Shown: positions 47,553 through 56,054, counted from the first letter of the stretch. The stretch: DNA of 64,000 nt from Nitrospira sp. (GCA_019636835.1 JAHBWU010000003.1:40630-104629), one strand, 5' to 3'. Translations and numbers: made by a program. Notes: generated from the letters alone by a model not told the origin.

Positions 47553-48299
47553 TCACTTATCACGGAATTTGTAGCGCAACACGCGGTCCTGCATCCATCG
47601 CACCGCGATGAGATCATAGAGCGATTTGAACAGGCGGTTGCCCATGCCGTATTTGGATACTCCATGAATGCGCGGATAATGCCTGACCGGCACCTCCGTC
47701 ACAGTGAATCCATGCATCAACGCCAGCGCGGGAAAGAAGCGGTGCATTCCCTCAAAGAGCCGGATCCGTTCCAGCACCGGGCGTCGGAAAATCTTGAGCG
47801 GGCATGCCGTGTCGTGTATGCCGTCATGCGTGAAGATATTCCGTATGCGGTTGGCGATCAATGACGAGAATTTTCTCACCAGGCCGTCCTGCCGTTGCTG
47901 CCTCCATCCACAGACCACGTCGTGCGACACCGTGTAAGGGAGCAGTTTCAAGATATCTTCGGTGTCTTGCTGGAGATCGCCGTCGATCTGGATGATGATC
48001 TCACCGGAAGATTGATGAAAGCCGGCTTCAAGCGCGCAGGTCTTGCCGTAATTTCGATCGAAGTGGAACACCCGCACGTTGGAATGCTCGCGTGCCAATC
48101 GGTCCAGTTCGTCGCTGCTGCCGTCGCTGCTTCCATCGTCGACGAAGAGTATCTCGTAAGGGCGGAAGCGTGACAGCTCGTGCGAAGCCATGACTTTCAG
48201 CAAGCTTGCCATGAGAGGAGACAGGTTTTCTCGTTCATCCTTGATCGGGATGATGACAGAGGCCCAAGGACTGGAATTGGGACTGGATGGCGGCGTCAT
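47553..48299 (-). CDS. GT2 glycosyltransferase, dolichol-phosphate-mannose synthase-like
   Basis: The 248-residue protein has SVIIPIKDERENLSPL, LFVDDGSSDGSSDEL (DDGS nucleotide-sugar site, about 50-64) and IIQIDGDLQQDTEDI with the metal-binding DGD. It ends in the basic C-terminus of polyprenyl-phosphate-sugar synthases without extra membrane helices. It would load a sugar onto undecaprenyl phosphate on the cytoplasmic side. ATG 48299 is chosen; a TTG three codons upstream is open. First gene of the GT2-LAB_N-GT39 unit. Confidence 0.88.
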   Translation of the reverse strand: MTPPSSPNSSPWASVIIPIKDERENLSPLMASLLKVMASHELSRFRPYEILFVDDGSSDGSSDELDRLAREHSNVRVFHFDRNYGKTCALEAGFHQSSGEIIIQIDGDLQQDTEDILKLLPYTVSHDVVCGWRQQRQDGLVRKFSSLIANRIRNIFTHDGIHDTACPLKIFRRPVLERIRLFEGMHRFFPALALMHGFTVTEVPVRHYPRIHGVSKYGMGNRLFKSLYDLIAVRWMQDRVLRYKFRDK

Positions 48300-48410
48300 G
48301 ATATGCAAAAACTCGAACAGCGGTCGGAGGTCACGATATGAAATGGCGCATTCTAACGGAAGGTGGAGAGAGCGTCAAACGCGTGCCGGAGATGGACCAG
48401 GGGCGGACCG

Positions 48411-48980
48411 TCAATCGGGCTGTTTGCGGGACGTGACAATGGTGAAACGCATCGTGCCCATTAAGCTCGTCTCATTGATCTGCTCGCCCACATGAATTTC
48501 GACTTTGTATCGGCCGGGCATCCAGCCTCCCTGCGGGGCCGACAACTTGAGATAGCCGCTGTCATCCTCCAAGGCGATGTGCATGGCATCTTCGCTGACG
48601 ATCGTCCTGGGTGCGGCGCCGGCCACCTCTTCGGGCGTGCAGCGGCCGAAGACCTTGAACCCTTGATAGTGCTGATGCAACGAGAACACGATGAAAATGG
48701 CTGGGACGTCGGCGGAAAATCGTTCGGTCGGTTTGACCGGCATGATTTCGTGAGTGCGCTGAAATCCTAGTCGCTCCTCAAAATCCTCCGCCAAGGCGAT
48801 GGAACGAAACATACCCTGCGGCGGCGCATCGAAATCGTAGGGCTTCGTGTCCTCTGTGCGATTTTGAAACTCTGAGATCGGCACGTTTTCGGTGAGAGGC
48901 AGGTTTTCGGCTGCAACCCCTTGGCACCACAGAAAGGACCCGGCAATCACGATTCCCAAATGGAAAGCGTTGTTCATCAT
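48411..48980 (-). CDS. Exported protein of unknown function
   Basis: The 189-residue protein has a signal peptide (NAFHLGIVIAGSFLWCQGVAAEN). The mature part has two stretches that look like beta strands with polar ends (FSADVPAIFIVFSLHQHYQGFKVFGRC and GWMPGRYKVEIHVGEQINETS), reminiscent of a small Ig-like or DUF-type periplasmic domain. I do not recognise the family. It is divergent from the methyltransferase gene at 49133 with a 152-bp gap that must hold both promoters. Confidence 0.65.
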   Translation of the reverse strand: MMNNAFHLGIVIAGSFLWCQGVAAENLPLTENVPISEFQNRTEDTKPYDFDAPPQGMFRSIALAEDFEERLGFQRTHEIMPVKPTERFSADVPAIFIVFSLHQHYQGFKVFGRCTPEEVAGAAPRTIVSEDAMHIALEDDSGYLKLSAPQGGWMPGRYKVEIHVGEQINETSLMGTMRFTIVTSRKQPD

Positions 48981-49132
48981 GACTGTCTGCTACACCTCTT
49001 GAAGTGACGCTGTCAATAAACCATCGGCAAGTTGCCCATTGCGGCGTTTTCCGGGCTTCTGTTAGGATTTCACCCACTGTACGGCCGATTCGTCAATCCT
49101 TAATCGTTACCAGTGAACGTGAGACGTGAGGT

Positions 49133-50572
49133 ATGTTGCAAGATGCTGATGCCCTTCCCCAATTGATCGGGGAATATAAGCCGCTTGATCAGTGGCAAGC
49201 CCATCTCAACCAGCTTTTTTATGGGTTGCGGGGGGACAAGCTCCGATCGTATTACCAGACCTACGCGTCCGCGGACTTCCGTCTCGCCCATGCGCTGGCA
49301 GCCGATTATTACGAGCGCGTCACGAAGCGCGACAAGGCTGGAAATCGCCAACCGTCGCTTGTCGACCGGACAGCAGATGACGAATCGCGCTTGACGGTTC
49401 TGGAGCTTGGACCCGGGAACGGGAATCTCGCCGCTTGCTTTCTCAGCCATCTCAAGGCCCTCGATAAACAAGGCACGATCTATCCACGCGTTCGGTATGT
49501 CATGGTCGATTGGCAGCAAACGGTGCTGGATGGGGCTCTGGCGCATCCTGATCTGGCCATGCATCGAGAGCAAGTCGAAACCCATCTAGGATCTGTCGAG
49601 CATTTGGCCGGAATCGTCGATGCCAGCGTCGATCGGATTATCTGTAACGAACTGTGGAACGATCTGCCGACGAAATTGTTGGCGAAACAGAGCAACGAGG
49701 TTGAGGAAGAGTATCTCCGTCCCAACCTTAGCGAGTCGCTCCATGCCGATATTCAGGATTGGTCGGCGTTCGTCCGGGCTTTTGAGGAAAAAGATCTTAC
49801 AACGCTCAAGACCTTCCCTCCCTTTCTCGATGAACTGGTCTGGGAAAAAGAATATCGCAAAGTCGAGTGGAAGGACGCGCCCTATCGGAAAACAATCGTC
49901 GAATTTCTCCAGTCCATCGACCAGGAAGTCTTGGTGCCGGTCAACATAGGCGCCTTCGCGACCCTGAAAGAGGCGAAGCGGATCCTGGCTCCCGATGCGA
50001 TCGGCTTCAGCGCCTTCGATGCCGGCACTGGGGACATGAAAGTCCTCAACGATCCGGAGAAACCCTGCTACGGTCAATTCGGAGGCCAATACAGCTTCAT
50101 GGTCAACTTTGCGTTGATCCAGGCTGTGGCCAAACATCTGGGGATCAAACACACGACGCTCGAGTCGCAGCGGGAGTTCGTCGGGCGGTCGTTGAATACA
50201 AACGTCATCACGCTCATGGATCTGCTCGCGACGCATCCGTCTGCCGGACCGAAACTGCAAGCGTGGGAACAAGACAGACTTGTGTTGAAGACCATCAAAG
50301 CGTTAAACGAGACATTCACAAGCTCCTATCGGCGACGGATTGATTTCCCACTCAGCACCGACATGCCGCCTGAAGAACGAGAAACGTCGAATGCCATCCT
50401 GCGTTCCCTGAAAGACGACGGCATTCCGGACACCGTGGCCTATCTCACCGAAGAAGAGCTCACTCGCGCACAACTGGATTTGGAAGCGATCGGCTACGAC
50501 CGGGATACGATGAGAATGGCGTTGAACGCTCCTCCTAGTCCCATCGAATATTGTCACTTTGCCTGCCGGTGA
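49133..50572 (+). CDS. SAM-dependent methyltransferase, MidA/NDUFAF7-like
   Basis: The 479-residue protein has a class I SAM-binding motif TVLELGPGNGNLAACFLSHL (about 88-107) and, downstream, RIICNELWNDLPTKLLA (about 168-184), which resembles the NELLDALP motif of MidA/NDUFAF7, the protein-arginine methyltransferase family of complex I assembly. An inserted acidic helical region (about 190-260) and a long C-terminal extension set it apart from the 350-390-residue family members. The substrate is unknown. The ATG is preceded by GTGAGACGTGAGGT. Confidence 0.65.
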   Translation: MLQDADALPQLIGEYKPLDQWQAHLNQLFYGLRGDKLRSYYQTYASADFRLAHALAADYYERVTKRDKAGNRQPSLVDRTADDESRLTVLELGPGNGNLAACFLSHLKALDKQGTIYPRVRYVMVDWQQTVLDGALAHPDLAMHREQVETHLGSVEHLAGIVDASVDRIICNELWNDLPTKLLAKQSNEVEEEYLRPNLSESLHADIQDWSAFVRAFEEKDLTTLKTFPPFLDELVWEKEYRKVEWKDAPYRKTIVEFLQSIDQEVLVPVNIGAFATLKEAKRILAPDAIGFSAFDAGTGDMKVLNDPEKPCYGQFGGQYSFMVNFALIQAVAKHLGIKHTTLESQREFVGRSLNTNVITLMDLLATHPSAGPKLQAWEQDRLVLKTIKALNETFTSSYRRRIDFPLSTDMPPEERETSNAILRSLKDDGIPDTVAYLTEEELTRAQLDLEAIGYDRDTMRMALNAPPSPIEYCHFACR

Positions 50573-50799
50573 CTATCCTCATTGGCTGCCATCATAGTTC
50601 GGAGGTCAACCTCCGCCGCTTTATGCTTGGATGTGCTTCTTCCACGATTCCACGAGTAACGCACCGCATCTTTCACTTTCTCCCAGGTGCCCTGATTCTT
50701 TTCTTCCCATGCCCGGTGCGCTTCCGGTTCCACTGTCGCCCGGTCGCCCTCCCAGACTGTGCAGACGCAATCGGTGCAGTTAGGGTTAGCGACTCAGGG

Positions 50800-51828
50800 T
50801 CAGCCGGTCGGAGTCAGCGGAGCGAGCAGCAGGGAACTCAAGGGGCTGGCGAGCAGGGGAGCGAGCATGAGGCCGAACTGGGGCAAATGATCTTGTAACG
50901 AGAGGAACAAACCGTGCTCCTTGAGCCATTGCTCCGGGTCCGGCGCGGAGGGTTGACGAGGACTTTCCAATAACAGTGCCTGCGCGCGCCTGGCAAGAAG
51001 AATGGCGGCGGGCAGATATGTGGAGATCAACATCAAGGTAAAGGTGACACCCCAAAAAAGCGTGATCGCTAAGGCGGCCCCTAATAACGCCTCATGTGCC
51101 TTGGTGTCGGCAACCAGCGCAGCCGGCCAGCGCAGCCAAGCTCCCATATGCAAGACCCCGCTGACGAGAATCGCCGACGCCGCGCTCAAGACCTCTTTCA
51201 ACCGTCCCATCTGCAACGCCCAAAATATTGGATCGGGCTGAGCGCCTGAGACCGGCGAGGCCAGCGTGCTGCATGCAGCGAGCAGGGCGATTACCGGCAC
51301 GACCATGGCTTGCACATTGACGATGGACACGACCACCATGGCATAGCGTAAGAGATCCTCGCTGATGCGTTGGCGCCCGGCCTCTTTTAGGTTATCGTAG
51401 CTGAAGCTGAAGACCGCTCGGTAAAGTGCATGTGTCTCATCGAGCGCCCAAATATATGCAAGCCCGATCCAGGCCAAGAATATTCCAAGGGCGATAACAA
51501 CGATCAGCCGAGGTCGTGGATGAGCTTGATAGATGATTACCCCGCAGGAAATCAAGGCATAGAGCCCGGCTACAAGCGCAACCACCACGGTCGTCAGCCA
51601 AATATACCGGGACTTGACCTCAACGAGAAATTGCGAAGGGTCTAACGGCTTGGCTGAGGCTTCGGAGGCAGGGTGCATCAGCCGGTGCGTGAGAGCGTGA
51701 AAATTCTCCACCGTGATGTTGGAGCCGAATTCAAACAGACTGGTAGCGAGAAGCAGGATGACTAACGAGGGGAGCATGAGGAGCAAAAATCGATAGTGAG
51801 AAGCGAGTGAGGCAGTCTTGGGTGTCAT
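50800..51828 (-). CDS. Integral membrane protein of unknown function
   Basis: The 342-residue protein has strongly hydrophobic segments at about 12-30, 80-100, 108-130, 165-190, 215-240 and 250-275, separated by polar loops; an extracytoplasmic-looking segment lies between the first two (about 35-75). The C-terminal part is Pro-rich. I do not recognise the family. It stands alone on the minus strand; the 227 nt after its stop show nothing clear. Confidence 0.55.
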   Translation of the reverse strand: MTPKTASLASHYRFLLLMLPSLVILLLATSLFEFGSNITVENFHALTHRLMHPASEASAKPLDPSQFLVEVKSRYIWLTTVVVALVAGLYALISCGVIIYQAHPRPRLIVVIALGIFLAWIGLAYIWALDETHALYRAVFSFSYDNLKEAGRQRISEDLLRYAMVVVSIVNVQAMVVPVIALLAACSTLASPVSGAQPDPIFWALQMGRLKEVLSAASAILVSGVLHMGAWLRWPAALVADTKAHEALLGAALAITLFWGVTFTLMLISTYLPAAILLARRAQALLLESPRQPSAPDPEQWLKEHGLFLSLQDHLPQFGLMLAPLLASPLSSLLLAPLTPTG

Positions 51829-52146
51829 GGCAATCAGGCTAAGGTAATGTGAATATAATTAGGCAAGCGTACGGTCGCGCATCCTAGCACAATTACTCTA
51901 AGGGGACGAGGTAAGAAAGGTGGTTCCGAAAGCTGTGCTTGGGGCGTGGGTGTGTCTCGGAGATCCTCACTAAGGAACGGACCCTCTTCCTCAAATGATT
52001 CGCCGGCTGCACCGCACGTTGCACATTCTGTTCGAGAGTCTCATCGGCACGGCCGCATGAAGTATCTTCGAGCGGTACGCCCTTTGTAAAAGACGCCCAA
52101 TCGAGGCGCCAGCCAACCTCTCCAGCCGGCGCTTGGCAATAAAGGG
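51829..52146. other. Intergenic region without recognised gene
   Basis: These 318 bp between the membrane-protein gene and the RaiA/HPF-like gene contain only short frames, the longest plausible one on the plus strand being 21 codons from ATG 51994. I see no hairpin followed by a T run and no strong promoter. Confidence 0.5.
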
Positions 52147-52461
52147 TTATCGCTCTTTGAGCCGGCCGAGAGTATTCTCAATCGACCGCTCCAGTTTGCC
52201 TGCCGCTCCGCTTAGGGCCAGCTCAACGGTCGGTGCCTGATGGCTTACAGCGATGGGCTGGAGGCCGGCCAGTCTGGCTTCAAGCACACACCGAATGTCG
52301 GCACCCTTCGTTTTGTGACTGTTTGTGTCACTGAGATGTGCCTCGACCCGGGTAATCCGGTCGCGAAATCGGCCCACAGCTCCCTCGACGCCGGTGTGAA
52401 CCAGCGCAACGATCGTTTCTCGCCCTTGGATGGTATTGTCTGTATGGACCTGAATCTGCAT
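52147..52461 (-). CDS. RaiA/HPF-like small ribosome-associated protein
   Basis: The 104-residue protein resembles the short ribosome hibernation factor family (S30AE): MQIQVHTDNTIQGRETIVALVHTGVE at the start, then RFRDRITRVEAHLSDTNSH and CVLEARLAGLQPIAVSHQAPTVELALSGAAGKLERSIENTLGRL, matching the beta-alpha-beta-beta-beta-alpha order with a basic second helix face. Such proteins block the mRNA and tRNA channels of idle ribosomes. GGGAGG precedes the ATG. It is divergent from the guanidine locus. Confidence 0.75.
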   Translation of the reverse strand: MQIQVHTDNTIQGRETIVALVHTGVEGAVGRFRDRITRVEAHLSDTNSHKTKGADIRCVLEARLAGLQPIAVSHQAPTVELALSGAAGKLERSIENTLGRLKER

Positions 52462-52739
52462 GCGGGTACCTCCCTCGCGTGATCAACCTTCGAAATGAAC
52501 CCTAACCACCATGAATAAATAAAGTCAATCCGACTGCCTCCACGAATGATTAGTTCGCATGGTCCAATGCATTTGAGGGGAAAAAAATATGGGACTGGAT
52601 GTACCTTGCGTCCAAGAGTACGGAAGAATTCAATCATTCAGAACAAACATGCCGGTGGCGAAAAGGTGAGGATACAGTGTGTTTTTAGAGACCTTGACTT
52701 TGGTATGGCGAAGTAATAGGCTGCTTCTAAATCGTTCCA

Positions 52740-52842
52740 AAAGGGAAACTAGGGTTCCGGCTGCCTTTAGTGGGAGTGTCTGGTCCAAGAGTTTCCGGCC
52801 TCGCATAACGAGGCTCCACGGAGGGATAAAAGCCCGGGAGAT
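52740..52842 (+). promoter_or_regulatory. Guanidine-I riboswitch (ykkC class 1) aptamer
   Basis: The conserved elements of the ykkC aptamer appear in order: CTAGGGTTCCGG (52749-52760), TGGTCCAAGAG (52781-52791), the hairpin CCTCG-CATAA-CGAGG (52799-52813) and ACGGAGGGATAAAAGCCCGG (52818-52837), followed by GAGA-like bases. These are the invariant blocks of this RNA class. Class 1 binds guanidinium and turns genes on; other ykkC subclasses bind ppGpp, PRPP or nucleotides, but the genes below (a permease and a guanidine hydrolase) support class 1. A TTGACT at 52694-52699 is a possible -35 box; the -10 is unclear. Confidence 0.92.
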
Positions 52843-52904
52843 CATGTACTGAGGTACATGGCCTTTTGGGAATTTAGCCTTTCCAACAGGAGGCTTCGTT
52901 ATGC
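52843..52904 (+). promoter_or_regulatory. Candidate expression platform of the guanidine riboswitch
   Basis: A perfect 7-bp hairpin CATGTAC-TGAG-GTACATG (52843-52860) follows the aptamer. Further down, 52892-52904 (GGCTTCGTTATGC) can pair with 52803-52815 (GCATAACGAGGCT) inside the aptamer over 13 consecutive positions, two of them G-U. That pairing would open the aptamer hairpin at 52799-52813, so guanidine-bound and unbound states should be exclusive. There is no long T run after 52904, so the output could be Rho-dependent or translational; this is inference. Confidence 0.55.
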
Positions 52905-52971
52905 ATTTCCACCCCATAGTTCTCTCCATACCGGATCAGTCAGACCTGCTGCCACGTCAGAAAGGTCTGTC

Positions 52972-54450
52972 ATGTTAATGAAAGAAAGTCCGGATACGGT
53001 TTTTTCTGCTTCCGCTGCAAGTCCTCCCGAGACACTCAACCGCAGCCTCAGTCTCTGGAACAGCCTCACTATCGGATTCGCAACCGTCTCACCGGTTGCC
53101 GGATTGTACGCCATTATCGGCGTCCAGACGGTGGTCACAGGCGGTGGTTGGTTCTCCGCCCTAGCGCTCTGTCTGGTGATGCAGCTGTTGGTGGCGACCG
53201 TGTACGCGGAGCTGTCCTCGCAGATTCCGATTGCGGGGGGCGCGTACAAATGGGCGAGACAGCTCGGGGGCGCCACCACCGGCACCTATGCCGGAGCCAT
53301 CTATGTCAGCTCCACGATCGCGATGCTCACCACAACCGCGTACACCGGCGGTATCTGGCTGGCGATCTTTTTCGGATCAGGAAGCGGAACAGGAGTCACA
53401 CTCGTCATATGGGGGGCGGTGTTTATGCTGATCTGCACCGTCCTCAACTTGGCCCACGTCGCGATATTTAAGTTCCTTATTTCCCTGGGTGTCTATGCGG
53501 AAATCGTCGGTTCATTCGGTGTCGCGCTGCTGCTGTTCTTCTTTTTCCGGCAGCATGAATTCTCCGAGCTGTTTGCACATCTGGGGACGGGAACCGCTCC
53601 CAGCCAAACTGCTGCGTTTCTGGCGGCGCTCGCCATTTCCGGTTGGGCGTTCATCGGCTTCGATGCCTGCTCGACCATCGCCGAAGAAACCCGTGAGCCC
53701 AAACGGATGGTGCCTCGCGCGATTTTTTTATCGCTCTGCATGGTGGGAAGCGTGGTGCTCTTCAACTCTGCCGCACTCACTCTGAGCTTCAACCAGGACA
53801 CCCTTGTCCATACGAGCGCCGCGTCCGATCCCGTCACACCCGTGATCGTCGACAACTTTGGCGCCTGGGCGGAAACCCCGTTTCTGGCGATAGTCATGAT
53901 CGCGTTCCTGGCTTGCGGATCGTCCATGGTGCAGTACACATCTCGCATTGTATTTTCCATGGCTCGCGAAGGAAGTATGCCCGCCGTCCTCAGTCGGGTT
54001 ACTGCTGCCGGGGCTCCGCACAATGCCGTGCTGTTCACGGTGCTGTTGGCCACGCTCGGATTGCTCTTCGGGCTTAACGATGAAGCGGTCGCCACTGTGT
54101 TGGCATTCGGCACGGGTGGGTTGTACGCCATGTTTGCGATGACCACGGGCGTTGGCCTCTTCACCCGTCTCACCGGCCGTTGGGATCCATCGTTGGGTCA
54201 GTTGAAGCTGGGTGTCTGGGGCTTGCCGATCAATGCGGCGGCATTTCTGTGGTCGCTGTTTGAATTCATCAATATCGCATGGCCACGTCCCTACGCCACT
54301 TCACCCGATGCGCCGTGGTGGCAACTCTGGGCCGTCCCGTTGGTACTCGGAAGCATCTTAGGGTTGACCACGCTCTATGTTCTCATCGGTAAACCTACAA
54401 GGGATAACTTATTGAGGCGTCCAGAGAAGTCCGCACCAACTCAAGAATGA
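52972..54450 (+). CDS. APC-superfamily permease, probable guanidine transporter
   Basis: The 492-residue protein has about 12 membrane helices and the APC amino-acid/amine permease signature in the first helices: LSLWNSLTIGFATVSPVAGLYAIIG and GAYKWARQLGGATTGTYAG, then SGWAFIGFDACSTIAEETREPKRMVPRAIFLSL, the APC consensus around helix 8. The start is ATG 52972, after AGAAAGG; the open frame reaches back to 52858 inside the riboswitch leader but that is not coding. Lying between the guanidine riboswitch and gdmH, it probably imports guanidine. A polyamine or amino-acid substrate is the alternative. Confidence 0.88.
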   Translation: MLMKESPDTVFSASAASPPETLNRSLSLWNSLTIGFATVSPVAGLYAIIGVQTVVTGGGWFSALALCLVMQLLVATVYAELSSQIPIAGGAYKWARQLGGATTGTYAGAIYVSSTIAMLTTTAYTGGIWLAIFFGSGSGTGVTLVIWGAVFMLICTVLNLAHVAIFKFLISLGVYAEIVGSFGVALLLFFFFRQHEFSELFAHLGTGTAPSQTAAFLAALAISGWAFIGFDACSTIAEETREPKRMVPRAIFLSLCMVGSVVLFNSAALTLSFNQDTLVHTSAASDPVTPVIVDNFGAWAETPFLAIVMIAFLACGSSMVQYTSRIVFSMAREGSMPAVLSRVTAAGAPHNAVLFTVLLATLGLLFGLNDEAVATVLAFGTGGLYAMFAMTTGVGLFTRLTGRWDPSLGQLKLGVWGLPINAAAFLWSLFEFINIAWPRPYATSPDAPWWQLWAVPLVLGSILGLTTLYVLIGKPTRDNLLRRPEKSAPTQE

Positions 54451-54539
54451 AAAGGAGATTAGTTCGCTGCGTTTCGTGTTGCGACAAGGAAGTTCGAGCA
54501 GAGTTATCAATTCATCCATCTCTCAAACAAGGAGTTATC

Positions 54540-55688
54540 ATGGCGAAAAAAGGGAAGTACCAAGGCAAGGTTCCACTACATGATAAATATGGCCCGGAGG
54601 CGAAGTACGCAGTGGAAGCAGAGGCGCTGCTGCCGACCACGAAATATGAGGAAGAAGTCGCCCGGGGCCTTGAATTGGGCCTGCAGGGTGCTGATTCCAT
54701 CAAAGACCGCCGGATCCCCACGTTCAGCCGAGGAGAGCTTCCTCACTTCGCCGGCATCAACACGTTTATCAAGGCTCCGTATGTCGAAGATGTCCGCAAA
54801 TGCGGCCAATACGATGTGGCCATTCTCGGCGCGCCGTTCGACGGCGGGACGACGTATCGAGCCGGCACCCGGTTCGGCCCCCAAGGAATTCGCAAGATCT
54901 CCGCGCTGTACGGCACCTACAGCTTCGAGCTCGGCGTGGATCTGCGGGAGTCCGTGTCCATCTGCGATGTCGGCGATGTGTTTACGATTCCCGGCAACAT
55001 CGAAAAGACCTTTGATCAAGTGAGCAAGGGTGTGGGCCATGTCTACGCCAGCGGCGCGTTTCCCGTAGTACTCGGCGGAGACCATTCCTTGGGCTTTGCC
55101 ACCGTGCGGGGCGTGGCTCAGAATATGAACGGCAAGAAGCTCGGCATCCTTCACTTCGACCGGCATGTGGACACGCAGGAGACCGATCTCGATGAACGCA
55201 TGCATACCACGCCCTGGTTTCACGCGACGAATATCCCCAACGTGCCGGCTAAGAATCTTGTTCAAATCGGCATCGGCGGCTGGCAAGCGCCCAGACCCGG
55301 CGTGAAGGTCGGCCGTGAACGCCAAACCACGATCATGACCGTGACCGACTGTGTAGAAATGGGAATCGAGAATGCCGCGAAGCAGGCACTCGAAGTGGCA
55401 TTTGATGGTGTGGATGCGGTGTGGTTGAGCTTCGACGTGGATTGCTTGGACGCCGCCTTCGTGCCGGGCACCGGCTGGCCGGAGCCGGGCGGGTTTCTCC
55501 CGCGTGAAGTGCTGAAGTTTCTCCAGATCATCGCGGACACGAAGCCGCTGGCCGGGATGGAGATCGTCGAGTGCTCGCCGCCCTACGACGCGGCGGAGAT
55601 TACCAGCCTCATGGCCACGCGCGTCATCTGCGACGTCCTGGCCTGTCAGGTGCGGTCCGGCAACCTACTCAACCGGAAGAAAGGCTGA
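54540..55688 (+). CDS. gdmH: Guanidine hydrolase (Ni-dependent ureohydrolase)
   Basis: This enzyme hydrolyses guanidine to urea and ammonium. The 382-residue protein belongs to the arginase/agmatinase family but carries the pattern of cyanobacterial and Nitrospira GdmH: VVLGGDHSLGFATVRG (His ligand near 182), LHFDRHVDTQETDLDERMH (DxHxD ligands near 205-211, with Arg instead of Ala after the first Asp), LVQIGIGGWQAPRPG and SFDVDCLDAAFVPGTGWPEPGG (near 297-318). The long N-terminal extension (about 1-90) is also typical. ATG 54540 has AAGGAG six bases upstream; an in-frame ATG at 54447 gives a spurious leader. Nickel-loading helpers like HypA/HypB are not in the window. Confidence 0.93.
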   Translation: MAKKGKYQGKVPLHDKYGPEAKYAVEAEALLPTTKYEEEVARGLELGLQGADSIKDRRIPTFSRGELPHFAGINTFIKAPYVEDVRKCGQYDVAILGAPFDGGTTYRAGTRFGPQGIRKISALYGTYSFELGVDLRESVSICDVGDVFTIPGNIEKTFDQVSKGVGHVYASGAFPVVLGGDHSLGFATVRGVAQNMNGKKLGILHFDRHVDTQETDLDERMHTTPWFHATNIPNVPAKNLVQIGIGGWQAPRPGVKVGRERQTTIMTVTDCVEMGIENAAKQALEVAFDGVDAVWLSFDVDCLDAAFVPGTGWPEPGGFLPREVLKFLQIIADTKPLAGMEIVECSPPYDAAEITSLMATRVICDVLACQVRSGNLLNRKKG

Positions 55689-55723
55689 GATCCACGATCA
55701 AGAGCTGACGAAACAACTACTCG

Positions 55724-55747
55724 GGGGCTTGCATCTATGCAAGCCCC
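55724..55747 (+). terminator. Hairpin terminator after gdmH
   Basis: GGGGCTTGCA-TCTA-TGCAAGCCCC is a perfect 10-bp stem with a 4-nt loop, 36 nt after the gdmH stop. Only TT follows, so Rho-independent strength is doubtful, but it marks the end of the guanidine operon. Confidence 0.65.
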
Positions 55748-56001
55748 TTCAGTCACTTCTCAGCGACGAGCTTGTTTCTACAGGGTGATAGGCAAACGGA
55801 TCGCTATCCTGCATAGCTTCGTCTTCTCTCGCCAGCATTTTGTGCCAAAAGACTCCCGGTACATCTGCCCCTCCGAGTATTGGCCCATCCCGACTCATGT
55901 CCTGTCCCTTTGTTTCCTATACCCGTTCTTCATGTCAGTCTTCAGACATGGGACACCAACAGGAATTAAAAGGATCAAATTTCTCTCTAGCTATTTTGCA
56001 T

Positions 56002-56012
56002 GGGGGGGGGGG
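56002..56012. repeat. Eleven-G homopolymer tract upstream of a lipoprotein gene
   Basis: Eleven consecutive G (just after an AT, so ATGGGGG...) lie 42 nt before the lipoprotein ATG. G tracts of this length are prone to slipped-strand change and, placed in a leader or promoter, could vary expression. The 366-nt gap from gdmH to this gene contains nothing else beyond the gdmH hairpin. Confidence 0.7.
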
Positions 56013-56054
56013 TACTCTCTCGGCGAAAATCATCACTTAACCCGGAGGACATTT

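Noticed and set aside
52740..52842. ppGpp, PRPP or nucleotide subclass of the ykkC riboswitch
   Set aside because: The downstream genes are for guanidine use and not for amino-acid or purine synthesis; a covariance-model score would settle it.
52858..52971. N-terminal extension of the permease frame to ATG 52858
   Set aside because: This part overlaps the riboswitch leader, lacks a ribosome site and encodes no membrane-permease sequence.
54540..55688. Agmatinase annotation of the ureohydrolase
   Set aside because: The DRHVD metal motif, the GTGWPEPGG segment, the N-terminal extension and the guanidine riboswitch all favour guanidine hydrolase.
55737..56054. Upstream extension of the lipoprotein frame
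   Set aside because: It starts in the gdmH terminator hairpin, runs through the G tract by chance and would place the signal peptide in the middle of the protein.
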